DNA from: Tipula vernalis | Taxonomy: Eukaryota > Arthropoda > Insecta > Diptera > Tipulidae | NCBI GenBank assembly: GCA_958295665.1 | Contig: OY282560.1 | Location: 20,419,653-20,483,652 of the forward strand | Length of the DNA: 64,000 nt | Direction of reading: 5' to 3' | Shown: positions 23,275 through 34,078 of the stretch, piece by piece | Numbering within the stretch: position 1 is the first letter of the stretch | How the letters are laid out: every line of letters starts with the position of its first letter | Made by a program: the position numbers and the translations under genes | Notes under the pieces: model-generated | Databases searched by the model: none | What the model was told of the DNA's origin: nothing | What the model saw: the letters and a program-made list of their open reading frames with translations, nothing else

Positions 23275-24566
23275 AAATTTTCCTCGTCTATTTCGATTTC
23301 TTGTTGAGGTTCTAAATAATCTTCTTGAGATTCTAAATAATCTAATTCTGTTGTATCTGTCACAGAATCATTTGATTCGCCTTCAATATTAAATAGTTCT
23401 TCCGATACAAATCTTGGCTGGTTAGTGGGTTGAATTGTTCTATTTGCTTGATATTGATTAGGGGATCTATATTTTGAATGTCCACTTGATATATCCATTG
23501 GTTCTGGTTTTGGATAATTGGGTTTTGTAAACTGGTTTGAATATTGTTGAGGTTTATAATATTGTTGAAAGGTTTTGTGATTGGAATTTTGTGGGGTTCT
23601 AAAATTATTAAAATTTTGAGGTGGTCTTGGATAATTAAAATTATTTGGAGATTGGTTGTAAAAATTATTTGAAGGTGTCCTGAAGTTAAAATTAGGTGAA
23701 ATATTCCTAGTTGGTATTTGGTTATATGAAATATTCTGTCTCAGATGTGGGTTATTTTGTGGCTTTGAGATTGAACCAACATTTCCGTGAAGTTTGAATG
23801 GTTGGTTATTAACTATGTGAATTTTATTATTTTTCATATAGTTGATATTTTGTTCTCGCAAACAATAGCTAAATGCTTCTGCTAGTGAACTGGGTCGCAT
23901 TGCCCTTATGATTGACCCTAAAGGTTCCTTAAGGCCAGATAGGAATGTGTTTAGACACATTTGCTCATAGAGTGTTTGTTTAGATTTAACAACGTTATTA
24001 TCTGTTTCATGGATTTTAATATGGTTTATTATTGTAGAATATATATCTATTATTTTAGAATAAAAACTTTCAACTGTTTCATTTATTTGGGTCATAGAAT
24101 GTAAATCTTTAATTAAACTAGTTTCATTTCTTTTATCGGAATAGTGAGTCGTTAAATTATTTTTTATATCAGTCCATGTCAGTGGAGTCCCGTACATGTT
24201 TAAGACGTCGTTGGCTGGTCCAACTATCTTATTCCGTATTGCCCTTAATATAATTTTAGCGTAACTTGTACCTTCAATATCCTTCATTAAACTAAGAATT
24301 TCTTCGACATTGTCGATAAAGTCATACAGACTTCTAGTATTTCCCTCGAATCGAGGTAAATCCTTAATTGCGTCGGGTATACGCAAGTGATTAAAAATCG
24401 CGTTATTCGCGTCTGGATTCATTTTGAGTGAATTTAATTTAAATGATACTAAATTATTACTTTTAATTTTAATATGTTCTAAACTTATACCGTAATCCGC
24501 GGTATGTTTTGGTTGAGTGATACACGAATTCTTCAATTTACCAAGTTTTTTAAAAGGTGGGAACAT
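23238..24566 (-). CDS. gag: Errantivirus Gag
   Basis: 442 codons from the ATG at 24566. An alternative start is the second ATG, codon 49 (24422), where the conserved-looking part begins with N-H-L-R-I-P and L-P-R-F-E-G; I cannot decide between them. The middle (about residues 55-250) is a helical capsid-like region with an L-N-T-F-L-S-G-L-K-E block. The C-terminal third is rich in N, Q and P (about residues 275-380), and then acidic. No C-x2-C-x4-H-x4-C zinc knuckle is present, as I recall for other errantivirus Gag proteins. It would form the intracellular particle. The stop at 23238 is preceded by a slippery heptamer that lets some ribosomes enter pol. Confidence 0.9.
   Translation of the reverse strand: MFPPFKKLGKLKNSCITQPKHTADYGISLEHIKIKSNNLVSFKLNSLKMNPDANNAIFNHLRIPDAIKDLPRFEGNTRSLYDFIDNVEEILSLMKDIEGTSYAKIILRAIRNKIVGPANDVLNMYGTPLTWTDIKNNLTTHYSDKRNETSLIKDLHSMTQINETVESFYSKIIDIYSTIINHIKIHETDNNVVKSKQTLYEQMCLNTFLSGLKEPLGSIIRAMRPSSLAEAFSYCLREQNINYMKNNKIHIVNNQPFKLHGNVGSISKPQNNPHLRQNISYNQIPTRNISPNFNFRTPSNNFYNQSPNNFNYPRPPQNFNNFRTPQNSNHKTFQQYYKPQQYSNQFTKPNYPKPEPMDISSGHSKYRSPNQYQANRTIQPTNQPRFVSEELFNIEGESNDSVTDTTELDYLESQEDYLEPQQEIEIDEENFRLIASENKSDI
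23274..23280 (-). promoter_or_regulatory. Candidate -1 ribosomal frameshift site (gag to pol)
   Basis: On the minus strand the gag frame reads A-AAT-TTT, a canonical X-XXY-YYZ heptamer in the right phase, 11 codons before the gag stop. The -1 frame is open from here through the protease and the rest of pol. The related element at the right edge has the same heptamer in the same phase. No downstream RNA structure was assessed. Confidence 0.75.
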
Positions 24567-24613
24567 AAAAGGAAATAACTATATAAAGGATAGCGAATAT
24601 AACAAAATATAAG

Positions 24614-24619
24614 ACTTAC
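24614..24619 (-). promoter_or_regulatory. env splice donor
   Basis: GTAAGT on the minus strand, preceded by CTG. It is a consensus donor located 48 bases upstream of the first gag ATG, so the spliced RNA removes gag and pol. Confidence 0.7.
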
Positions 24620-24660
24620 CAGACCAAACTGCCGATTATTGCCCAATACCAGTTGTTCAT
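24620..24660 (-). CDS. env: Errantivirus Env, first coding exon (signal peptide)
   Basis: A short frame upstream of gag starts with ATG at 24660-24658 and encodes 13 codons plus two bases, largely hydrophobic and aromatic, then meets a strong donor, CTG|GTAAGT. The phase left over (2 bases) is exactly completed by the one leading base of the 19690 exon, giving an uninterrupted frame into the env ORF and a total of 531 residues. The peptide looks like the start of a secretion signal, which the main env ORF lacks. This is inference from sites and phase; no transcript was seen. Confidence 0.7.
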
Positions 24661-25110
24661 CGCCCCGTTGTGACGTCAATAATATTTAAACACCAATATG
24701 CCGTTGATGTTGAAATTTTTGTGAATTGAATACCACAACTATAGTTATTTTCCGTTTATGATTTTTACTTTTTTCACTTTTATGCGATGCACTTGAATAA
24801 ATTTTCTTGATATTTTTCTATATATATATAGATTAGGATAGAAAATTTTCACAATTTATATCACAGTAAACGAAATTTTCGTTTAAAAGTTTCCACACAC
24901 TTTTGTTTTAAATTATTTTATTCTCTTTCACTTATTTACTTTTTCGTTATCTACGTTTATATACTTCTACTTTATTATATTATTTTATTTTGTTATATAC
25001 TTTTTGGTTTACTTTATATTATGTATATATTATTATTGTTATTTTTGTATATTATTTTTAAAATTTACGATAAATACTTTTATTTTTATATATTGATATT
25101 TAAAAATATC

Positions 25111-25129
25111 AATCCTACCAACTGCGCCA
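25111..25129 (-). promoter_or_regulatory. Primer-binding site, tRNA-Ser type
   Basis: Reading minus from the last LTR base: TGGCGCAGTTGGTAGGATT. This is the 17.6/297-type primer site complementary to the 3' end of a serine tRNA, allowing for one or two mismatches from memory. It overlaps the LTR by one base. Confidence 0.85.
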
Positions 25130-25431
25130 GTTAAGTATTATCACTTGGTAAAGAAAACTATTTAATATATTTTTAATGTTCTTTATTAGAAGGTTCGTGT
25201 AAAACTAACTTATCATATATGGAAAAATGATTTACATGGTATTTAGAAGTGCTACGTTAACAAATAATTAATTATAATTATAATTCTAAGAATTGTATAT
25301 TAATGTATCAAATAAAATTATCATTAAAGAATTTAGCTTACGTTATAATAAATGATGGGAACAAAATAGTAATTTAATATAATTTAGTTTAAATGAAATT
25401 AAATACAGGATGTTGTTGCGATAACGTAACT
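25129..25431 (-). repeat. Errantivirus 5' LTR
   Basis: 303 bp. On the minus strand it starts AGTTACGTTATCGC and ends AATACTTAACT, giving the short inverted ends AGTTA/TAACT seen in errantiviruses. It would carry the promoter. It differs from the 3' LTR only at plus-strand 25199 (G here, A at 17895). Confidence 0.95.
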
Positions 25432-25435
25432 CGCG

Positions 25436-26320
25436 TTTAACATTTAAATTTCAATCAAATTTCAAAAATTTTATTAGACTCAAATCAATCAATTCACCAT
25501 TTGAATTCAATTCAATTTTTATTTGAGGTAAATTTTTTTTTTAGCAAACTATTCAAAAGATTCTTCAAGCGGTTTATTCAAATCAGGAAGATCGTCAAAT
25601 CTTGAAAATACTTTTAAATTGTACTAAAAATTCAAACTTTTAATTTAACTTAGGTTAATCTACAGATAAGGAATATAAAGATAGAAGAAAAACACAAAGA
25701 AAAACACTTTATTAATATTAGAGAAACAGTCGGTAAAAGCAATGTAAAACAAGATTATTGATGTCAACATGATATATACATTCGATAACAATCGTTTTTG
25801 GATGCCTTAATAAGCTTAAGGAGGACGGTTTCTAACAAAAAAATTACTGGTAAGCTAAATCATAAAATTTTTTCGCAGGTTCGGTATATAACGATATTTA
25901 AGAATATATAGGCAACCACTTTGGACAATACAGCTACATATAAATAAGATACAATAAGATGAAAACGGGACATTTCTTATTGACCTCGAATGTCGGTGAT
26001 TTTCATACGAAATACAGAAAATGTTGAGGTTCTCTGTATTGGAGAGTGGCCAATTCATTGAGATGTTCCACTGATTCGACGTAAATAGATAATTAGATAG
26101 CGGCATTCTATAATTTTTTAAATTTTTTTATAACAGGAAAAGTTTGTAACGTCATTTTAAATTATATGAAAGGTTATATGACATTCCCGTCAGCTACTTG
26201 TCATAACGAATAACCAGAACTAAGGCATAGGATAACTTGAACAGGTTGGTCGCCCCTGCAAAGCCGTTTTAAAGGGTGCCATAGATTTTTTTCAATATTT
26301 TTATACAAAGGATAATTCTT
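25436..26320. other. AT-rich, no gene seen
   Basis: No supported coding region; the frame at 25855-26106 shows no motif. Confidence 0.5.
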
Positions 26321-26324
26321 CTAA

Positions 26325-26590
26325 GTCGAACACGCGGAACATCTCTTTGAATTGGCCAATCTCCATAACAGTGAACCACAAAAATTTCAGTATTTATTGT
26401 ATGAAAATTACCAACAATAATTGGTCCTATTTGATCGTATAGGAATATGGGTACATGTAGTCGATATAGGAGGCCTCTATGTAATTATCCTAATAGGTCG
26501 AACCAACGGAACATTTCTGTGAATTGGCGAATCTTCAATACAGTGAACCTCAAAGATTTCAGTATATCGTATGAAAATTGCTAACATTCG
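26325..26590. repeat. Diverged tandem duplication, about 175-bp period
   Basis: 26325-26410 and 26497-26585 share a run of phrases in the same order: 'gtcgaac..cggaacat', 'gaattggc.aatct', 'cagtgaacc.caaa.atttcagtat' and 'gtatgaaaatt'. Identity is moderate, so the duplication is old. Confidence 0.7.
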
Positions 26591-26631
26591 CCGATTTGGG
26601 ACATTCGTTGCCCAATTCAATTAAATTTATA

Positions 26632-27129
26632 TTAAGTTTTTGTAATAATGCCACATCCCTTATACTGGATTGAGTACATTCTCCTTTTGCTGCAGTGCAT
26701 TCGCCCTTTCATCATGTTCATCGAAAAGTTGATGCAATTCCTTGTCTTTCCCCAATAGTTCCCATAAGTATATAACACAAGTGAAGACATTTTTTTTTTT
26801 GTGACCAACGGCCAAAGCCAATTCGCCAGTACTTCATCAAAGTAGCACTTCAACATGCACTTCTTCCCACTTAATATGCTCTTGAAATAAATTAAAATTA
26901 TAATTTTCCTGAAACTCTTAAATATGGCGGCACTTTTGGCTGCCCGATTTTGTTTGTAGTTCGTTGTTTTTAAAAACCTCGCTGATGTAAGTATCATAAG
27001 GATCGTTATTTGATGATTGGAAACTATACTATTCCTACATATGGCCGGTGATTGGAGAAGTTCTGTATAGGTTTCGGCGGAATTTTGATTATGAAAATCT
27101 ATAAATGTTTCTCCAATGTATTCAAACAA
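26632..27129 (-). pseudogene. Unidentified coding-like remnant
   Basis: 165 open codons that I cannot assign. The first half reads FEYIGETFIDFHNQN and AETYTELLQS, which has normal protein-like composition. Toward the end a second frame looks more protein-like (LWELLGKDKELHQLFDEHD), suggesting a shift near 26770 after a run of A residues. It may be debris of a host gene copy or of an unrecognised transposon. Confidence 0.3.
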
Positions 27130-29440
27130 AATTCGTCATTCCATATGCCAGTAGTATGAAGATTGACCAGACACTAGGGCCTACCCGTTATCGGGCCTTT
27201 TACATTCCCGGCAATTGCGATTATGATTTTCTGATTCCCGGGAATACCTCGAATTCGGGACAAGCAAGATTTTCATCCAATACCCCGTTATACAATACAT
27301 ATATTAAAATTCAAACAATTTTAAATTTTAAGTCTAGAAATGGAAAGGAAAACTTAAGTAAGATTTAAAATAATTGAAAAATATGTGATGAATGGTTTAA
27401 TCACTCAATCGGCGAATTCCATTCTCCGCAAAAAATTAAATTTAAATTATCAGCGTCGATTTTGCGGAAGCGCATTCAGCTTAATGACGATTTAATTTTC
27501 ATTAGAAACCCATCCACTAATGGAAAATTCCTCTTATTTTCCATCGATGTCGGCTTAATAGTGGGTAATTTTTAAATTTGGTCGTTTTTCCATTTTTTGC
27601 TTTAACCTAGCACCTTACTTTTATTTGTGCCATGTTTTTGAGTACCGACATTGTAACGGACCATTCTATGTGACTGCACGTTTTTTTTTTTTTATGATGG
27701 ATAAACTGAACGGCTTGGGGGGGTCTTTGTCACATAGGTTTATTTTGGTGGTACAAAACTATACGTGCAAAAAGAAGAAAAAAACAATCACTAGAGAAAG
27801 CAAAATAGGGTCAACCTCCAAAAACATCATCACCAATAAAAAAAGTTTCAATTCATCATTATTACAAATACAACTTTAATAATGAAAAATATTCGTTTAA
27901 CATAATAATCACAAAAAAAAAATCTTTGCAATAGATCATAAATCCATAAAATTATTAAAATTATTATTTACGAATTTTCCATTAGAAAAAAAAAAAGTTA
28001 TGATTTAGGTCCGCAAAAATTAAAAAATCAAAAAAAACTCACCAGACAACCGTTTCGAAAGAGTACTCCTTGCTCCGTTTGTCCGCTGCTGAAAATACCT
28101 ACAAAACAACACCTTATTCGCACTATAATTTTTTTTTCTTATGGAAACTTCACTATTTAACAATTTTTCCTATTTTTTTTTTTTGTTTAAATTTCCAACC
28201 ACTTAACTAAACTTTCTTAAACAAATACGTACTATATACCGACATAGTATACTTAAATATCTACATTTACACTTAGGTAAACCATACAATATACTTAATT
28301 TACACCCGGTCAAAATAACCGAAAAAACAAAAATCTGAACTTAATTCAATTTAGATAACTTTACATAATTACAATTATAAGCACTAATCTTAATTAGGAT
28401 TAAACTTTGATTTAATCTAGCAAAAAAAATCTGGCACTTTTTCACTAAAATTTGGCTTGAAATATGGGGACACTTGTGTATAGCTCTCGGTTTGGTTAAC
28501 ACCCTGTAAATCCGATCTTGTATGTAGCTGATAATCACACACCACACCATGTATGTTGAGGTATTTATTTTTAACCCAGCTCAGGTATTTGTGTGATTGA
28601 GAGCCTGATCCCGTCGTCCCCTCACGGGTTCACTTTGAAATATGACCCAGGTATCTACATTTATATAAATAACATATAGCCCCTTAGTTAATATGTTTAT
28701 AAATATTTCCACAAAACATAGCTACCAATACGAAAAATAAGCTTACCAAATATTTTTGTAACCAATATAGATCCAATTTTTCTATCAGGTAAAACAAATT
28801 AATGCTTCCAGATGGTTCTTCTATTTAACTATCCGTTAAAATTTGAAGAATTATGCTCGGAAATCTCTTCGATGTTATCGGTTTGATAATTAAAAATATA
28901 ATAAACATTTTTGGTATAGATATTGTACATAAAATAATGGTACATACTATTCCCCTATATTGGTAAATAATCGATCCAGTTCTATCCCTACTTAAATTAC
29001 GCATATAAAATATATAAGCCGCGGACTTGATGTTGTATCGTACGATTTTAATTACTACAGGTAAGTGACTCATCGATCTATCCGTATTCCGTATGTATAT
29101 AATATTAAATATTTTGTACATAAAGCAACTCCGTTTAGTGTATCTATTTACTAATAAATTAATAAATCATAAACGATTTTTTTTTTAAATCACAAAATTT
29201 AAGGTCATTGACCGATCTTGGATACAGCATATAAAACGATAAATATTTAAAAATATTTGTGGTGGTTGTTGTTGCTATTTTGTTTGTTTATATCGTTGTA
29301 CATTGTACATCGTTACGCAAATCGTCTAAAACAATTTCCTCGATTAATACAGCCGTAACAACATACAGTGTGATAGTTTGGTTTAATTCTGTAGATGTAC
29401 TATGTACGTCCAGCTCTTCTTTTGACTGAATTCTATTTTT
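27130..29440. other. Intergenic stretch
   Basis: Contains a CCCGGGAAT-rich patch at 27180-27260 and long A/T runs. A small GC-richer island sits at about 28570-28640. The short ORFs here (27625-27879, 28341-28550, 28825-29121) show no motif. Confidence 0.5.
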
Positions 29441-29443
29441 CAG

Positions 29444-29740
29444 TCATTTCGGAATTCGAGCTCTGGATCTTGACCGAATTTTAATAACGGGGCAACATCT
29501 TTATTTCGTCCAATGGCAACTTTTTCCTTTAGGAGTTGAAGTCCATGGTCAATAATTGTTGCCTATTCTTTTAAATTTATTAACAATATTGCTGGAGTCG
29601 CTACAGCTTTGAGTATCTGAAGGTATCTTCGGCGTTTAAGAATATTTTGTAGCTGGACGGCACTGCTCAATATTCGTTCATCCCGCACATTTGGTATATT
29701 TTCAGTTTCCGAAGTGCTATTTTTACTAAAGCTATTTTAA
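29444..29740 (-). pseudogene. Unidentified coding-like remnant
   Basis: The minus strand reads about 99 codons with a single internal TAG. Blocks such as ILSSAVQLQNILKRRR and LLKFGQDPELEF, with leucine-rich helical spacing, look like real protein. I do not recognise the family. It lies downstream, on the same strand, of the equally unassigned frame at 29947-30303, so both could be parts of one decayed gene. Confidence 0.35.
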
Positions 29741-29946
29741 CTCTAAAGTACTAAAGCGGATATGCCTGTTTAACATAATACTCATTTCTTTACAGTCTCT
29801 CTAATTCTATAACGTGTCTTTATTTTTTATAGCGCTGCGCTCATCACCGATGAATTTCTGATTAATTCCATGAAGTTAAAAAATTACATAGAGGAGTCTT
29901 GAAATTAGATTTTGCATTCCCGGGAAATATTCACAATATAGTATTC

Positions 29947-30303
29947 CTAGGAAACAAAAATGCTTTCAATTTCATAAATTCCCGGGAATTCCATTCCGTG
30001 AATTCCCGGGACGTAAAGCCGGTAAATTTGCGAAAAGCAAATTAGGGCGGTAAACTTTACCATCCATACATATTGCGAATGTCGCTTTTGGTCGTGCTTT
30101 GTCTCCTTTACTGCGGCACTTGATCGAAGCTGATGATATTTTTTTGCTTTAATATTTTTATTTTGTATTAAGTCAAAAACATTTTGATGAAATTTTGTGA
30201 CACCGTTTACAACATTATCAGGAAGAACTCGTGTTGTCGTCTGCCTTCGTGCAACAAGACGATGCCAATGTCTGAGTAAATTGTTTTGGAATAACTTCAA
30301 CAC
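29947..30303 (-). pseudogene. Unidentified coding-like remnant
   Basis: 118 open codons, Lys/Arg/His-rich (KLFQNNLLRHWHRLVARRQT at the start). The last third is encoded by the CCCGGGAATTC-rich patch at 29970-30020 and is probably not protein. No motif recognised. Confidence 0.3.
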
Positions 30304-30339
30304 TTAAATGTGTAAATTCATCCATTTTGGAATGTAAAT

Positions 30340-30830
30340 GGAATATTACTCCTGATGAGCTCAATATCTACTTCGGTTCGGTATTTAACTATTCAAATGT
30401 TGTTATGGATACAGTTCGTTAAGCCAGTAATGGGAATGCTTTTTATTTTAATACTGTCTCTGATGAAGAAGTTTCCTTTCATCTAGATAAAATCAGGAGG
30501 AGTTAATGGCATACCCCTTAATCTCAAGGATCAATTTTATTCCCTATTCTGTTTTCATTATATATAAATCAAGTTTATCAGTCAATTAAACAAACGGAAA
30601 ATGTTTACGATCATCTTTTCGTGGATGATTTGCAAATATATTCTTTCAAGGATATTGATTCGGTTGATGTTGTGATTAATAATCTAAATCGTGTCCTACG
30701 TAATTTGTGAGACTGGTCTAATTTGCACAAATTTCAGGAGTGAAGCTCTGGAAGAGTCTGAATCCATCTGTCAAAACCGTGCCTAATTTGTGTAATTTCA
30801 AAAGGCTGTACTAGCATCTAAATCGTTTTC
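30340..30830 (+). pseudogene. Jockey-like LINE reverse transcriptase fragment
   Basis: The plus strand reads T-P-D-E-L-N-I-Y-F (pre-RT linker), then F-H-L-D-K-I-R-R, then, after a gap, QGSILFPILFSLYINQVYQ and DHLFVDDLQIYS, where the usual catalytic YADD is FVDD. The block that should lie between, including the R-P-I-S region, is deleted. The tail reads L-N-P-S-V-K-T-V-P. I infer an internally deleted, dead copy. Confidence 0.8.
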
Positions 30831-32008
30831 CCAGAGTTTGTTTTTCAATATCCTATCCTGTTTTCCCATTTTCTTTCCTTAGTTTTTATTCTTTTGTATT
30901 GTATTTCTTAACTGTTTAATTTTATCCAAAATAATTTGATTATTTCCTCCGAAACTATGCGTCACATACGAGTAGCAAATCTGGACAGTTAAAAAAAATT
31001 GATAGTAGCACATTGCGTAGTGTTGAGTTGTATTTAGAACACGATAGAGTGAAGGTTAAATAGTGCGGATAGCGTGAAAGAGTATTTAAGGAAACTCTTA
31101 CCAGCGTTCAAAGGGAACAATGCCAAAATATCTTAAGTCTGACAGTGCTGCCAATCTAAATTTATTGAATATTTTTGGTCAACTAGGGGCTGAATCGGAT
31201 TAATATTAATCTATTCTGGAAAATGTTGCATTCAAATTTAAAGCATATTTACACTGATAGTACCGACATTTTTAAATTTTCTCAAAACTCAACAACTTGA
31301 TTCGTCTTTCCAAACATTCCAAAACTGAGATCACTATAGGTAACGAACCCATTCTGGAATAATGCTCCCGAGGACACATCGTGCGCTAACTGAGTATAGT
31401 CGACTAGTAAATCCCGATTGATTGATGATTCTAGCTACAAGAAAAACCAGAAACTAGGCAACAAATTATCGCTTAAAATATTGCCAACGGGATGCTTCTT
31501 AAGTATTTGTGTCTCTTTTCAAAATCTGAATTATTTTCCAGTATAAGAAATGCCTCAAAAACCATTTGAAGGTATGGTTAGTAAATTTTGAAATAATCAG
31601 AATATCAAACGATATAGTATGTTTGTTGATTGAGTTTATTAGGCAGAAATAATGGGTTTTCAAAATTTTTGTGGAAATGAAATTGTACAAATGCAGCCTG
31701 TTGATCCGCATTGCCTCATCGTACTATTAATTTGAGTTCTTAAACCAGAGGAAGTTATCATTCCAGTTTACAGTTGACTAAGGGAAATGCAAGGTTAAGA
31801 TTAATGAATACAATCTTTCTAAACATTTGCCTTTTGGACCGCTTGAGCCTTATTGATAGCCTTCAAGCAAGTTAAGCGAACGGGAATTTGTTTTTTTCGC
31901 CGAAGTGACTTTCTTAAAATGCACATATAAAGTTGCTCGCAACATTCTCTAACCTTTTCCTTTGTTTGTTGGAAAATTTGTAGTACCGGCAATATTTGCT
32001 GGCAAATG
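30831..32008. other. Intergenic stretch
   Basis: No supported gene. Mixed AT-rich sequence; the ORF at 31499-31711 has no motif. Confidence 0.5.
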
Positions 32009-32011
32009 TAT

Positions 32012-32250
32012 TAGTCCAGGCAACGAAGACCAAAAAATACCAAATAGCGGAAATAATTCATGTAGAAGCCAAAATTGGTACAGTTGTAGGGGAAGGTGTC
32101 CTTAACAACATACTAAAAGTACTGAGGGGAGAGGGGGTGAAAATAAGTGTGGGGGTGGTCTAGCTACAATAAACATTCTTTACACTTTTTTGATAAGATA
32201 AAAGCTTAAGGAAATATGGAGGGGGTAAATAGAAAATTAAAAAAAAACAG
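32012..32250. repeat. Left terminal inverted repeat
   Basis: Pairs inverted with 36321-36641: the outer part shares TTCATGTAGAAGCCAAAATT and the inner part shares AAGCTTAAGGAAATATGGAG. The right copy has roughly 90 extra bases at about 36415-36505. Confidence 0.92.
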
Positions 32251-32393
32251 TTTCGCTCGTGCTCGTTCTTTTATTCAGTTTACAATCAACCTCCTTGTTG
32301 ATCGTGAGTCTTCAAAATATCTGCTTTTATTACAATAAATATTTGCACGCGTTTAATATACATAAGATTATTATTTCCAGTGTGTATGTGACT

Positions 32394-32960
32394 ATGGCTG
32401 AGAAATGTTTAATTTGTGAGAGTGAAGTTAAAAGTGATTTGTGCAACGTTGGAAAAAAATAGATAATTGGATTAGTGAAGGCAAGTATGTTAAGAAAAGA
32501 TGGGAAGGAGAAAGGTTTCAGGGGTAAGAGAAATGGTGTTGTTCATAATTCTTGCTGAAGAGAATATGTCAGGAGTGACTCAATAAAAAGGCTTTTGCGA
32601 GACTCTCTCTCAAATGAACCTTCAACATCACGTAATGCTTTGTCTTTGCGTTCGACAAATGAAATTTGATTTTAAAACAAAGTGTTTTTTCTGCACGGAA
32701 ACGTATGACGAAGAGAAGGAGATTAAAAAACCGTATGCTAAGCGTCGAACAGTTTTTTATGTTCGTACGGTTACGTTTCACAATTCTATTTTGAATCGTG
32801 GGCAGGAAAGAAAGGATGAGTGGGAAAGACGAATCTGCACTGTTGGGGATCCACACGCAGCAGATGCAATGTATCACGAAGATTGTTATAAAAGATTCAT
32901 GTTAACCTCCGTACCTTCAAAAAGAAAAAGCTGGATGTCCACAAGATGAAGGGATTTCAG
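32394..32960 (+). pseudogene. Academ-like ORF, Cys/His zinc-finger region
   Basis: ATG at 32394 starts M-A-E-K-C-L-I-C-E, a C-x2-C pair, and continues until a TAG at 32461. In shifted frames the same protein goes on with a V-H-N-S-C...EYVR block (about 32540) and then FKTKCFFCTETY and H-E-D-C-Y-K-R-F, giving the C2/HC pairs of an eight-cysteine-type finger. At least three frame breaks occur. The role in an intact element would be DNA binding. Confidence 0.6.
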
Positions 32961-33004
32961 AAGCAATGGAAGAAATATATGATTATTTTGAAAAGAACTG
33001 ATAA

Positions 33005-34078
33005 TTGCAATACTCTATGGACGAGTTGTTAGAACAGGTTATTGCAGGGGAACCACCATATGTGAAGACCATTAAGGAGAGAATGAGGGAAAAATATGGG
33101 ACCAAATTTCTGCTGAGGTTATTTTGGAAGACATTGAATCCATGGCTTACGACAACAATGCCTATCCCCCTTCATCTAGATTCTGCAGTGAGGCTGAACA
33201 ATTCATACCTAAATCTCTTAGAGCCTTCATGGACAAGGAAAAAAAAAGGTCGAAAGAGGTAGTGGGGAAAATGATGACAACTATTGCTCATGCTCTTATT
33301 GCTGCTGTTCGTCCTCGATGTTTCATATCCCCAATTCTGACCAGCATCGCTCTGTTCATATACAGAAAATTCGGATCAAAGTACTTGGTGTTCCTACTAT
33401 CGAAGTTGGGATTGAGTGCCTCTAACTACGACCCTCAGCAGCTCTCCACCATCCACTACCCGCAAGAGCCTATCCTAAGGGACACATTTTGTCAGTACAT
33501 TTTTGATAATGCAGACTTCAATGTATCCACTCTCGATGGCTGGAATACCTTCCACAGCATGGGAGGAATCTAATGTGTTACACCAACCCACGCTTTCCTT
33601 ACACCCACGAAAGTGGAAAAACTGAAATCTGTTCCCTCCTCCCCCCCAGGAAGAAGTGGGCCAGGTGGGAGTTCTGGAGCTGCAAGCCTTTAAGGGAAGG
33701 GAAACCAATGCACTGAAGCAAATTACTATCGAAGACTTGAGTGTGTTGATGCCCATCCCCTGTGATATATTCACACCCACTGTTCAAGATTTCCTGTGGA
33801 TGAGTGGTAAGTGGCTCCAGGAGGTGGACCACACTACAGAGGTGCCAACCGTTCCAGAATGGAAGGGTTTCATGCAATTGGTGAGTAAAGTCATTAACAA
33901 AGAGAAAATTACGGTAACCTTTTTTCCATTCATCAATGCACCACCTAACGAGTACAGCACAGTACATACAGCGTTACAGTATTCTTTAAAAAATAGTCAA
34001 GAGATAGGGGCCACAGTTTGCCTCGTAACATTCGACCAGCCTTTATATAGATGTACTATGCGAAATATTCGCTGCTAA
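33005..34078 (+). pseudogene. Academ-like ORF, first middle region
   Basis: Consecutive open pieces: 33005-33262 (D-E-L-L-E-Q-V), 33124-33573 ending W-N-T-F-H-S-M-G-G-I and a TAA, and 33656-34078 with EDLSVLMPIPC, W-K-G-F-M-Q and VCLVTFDQPLY. These match, in order, what I remember from long uncharacterised invertebrate proteins of this type. No catalytic motif is seen. Frame changes occur near 33130 and 33610. Confidence 0.6.

Larger units (their letters stand above)
17825..25431 (-). mobile_element. Complete errantivirus-type LTR retrotransposon with env
   Basis: A 7607-bp Ty3/gypsy element of the insect errantivirus group (17.6/297/gypsy-like), complete from LTR to LTR on the minus strand. 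Direct 303-bp LTRs at both ends are identical except at one base. CGCG flanks both ends (17821-17824 and 25432-25435), the 4-bp target duplication typical of the group. Just inside the 5' LTR is a serine-tRNA-type primer site; just before the 3' LTR is a polypurine tract. Three long frames follow the order gag, pol, env. The low LTR divergence implies a recent insertion. Such elements are host-genome-resident retroviruses of insects. Pol has a damaged RNase H residue (see its entry). Confidence 0.95.
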
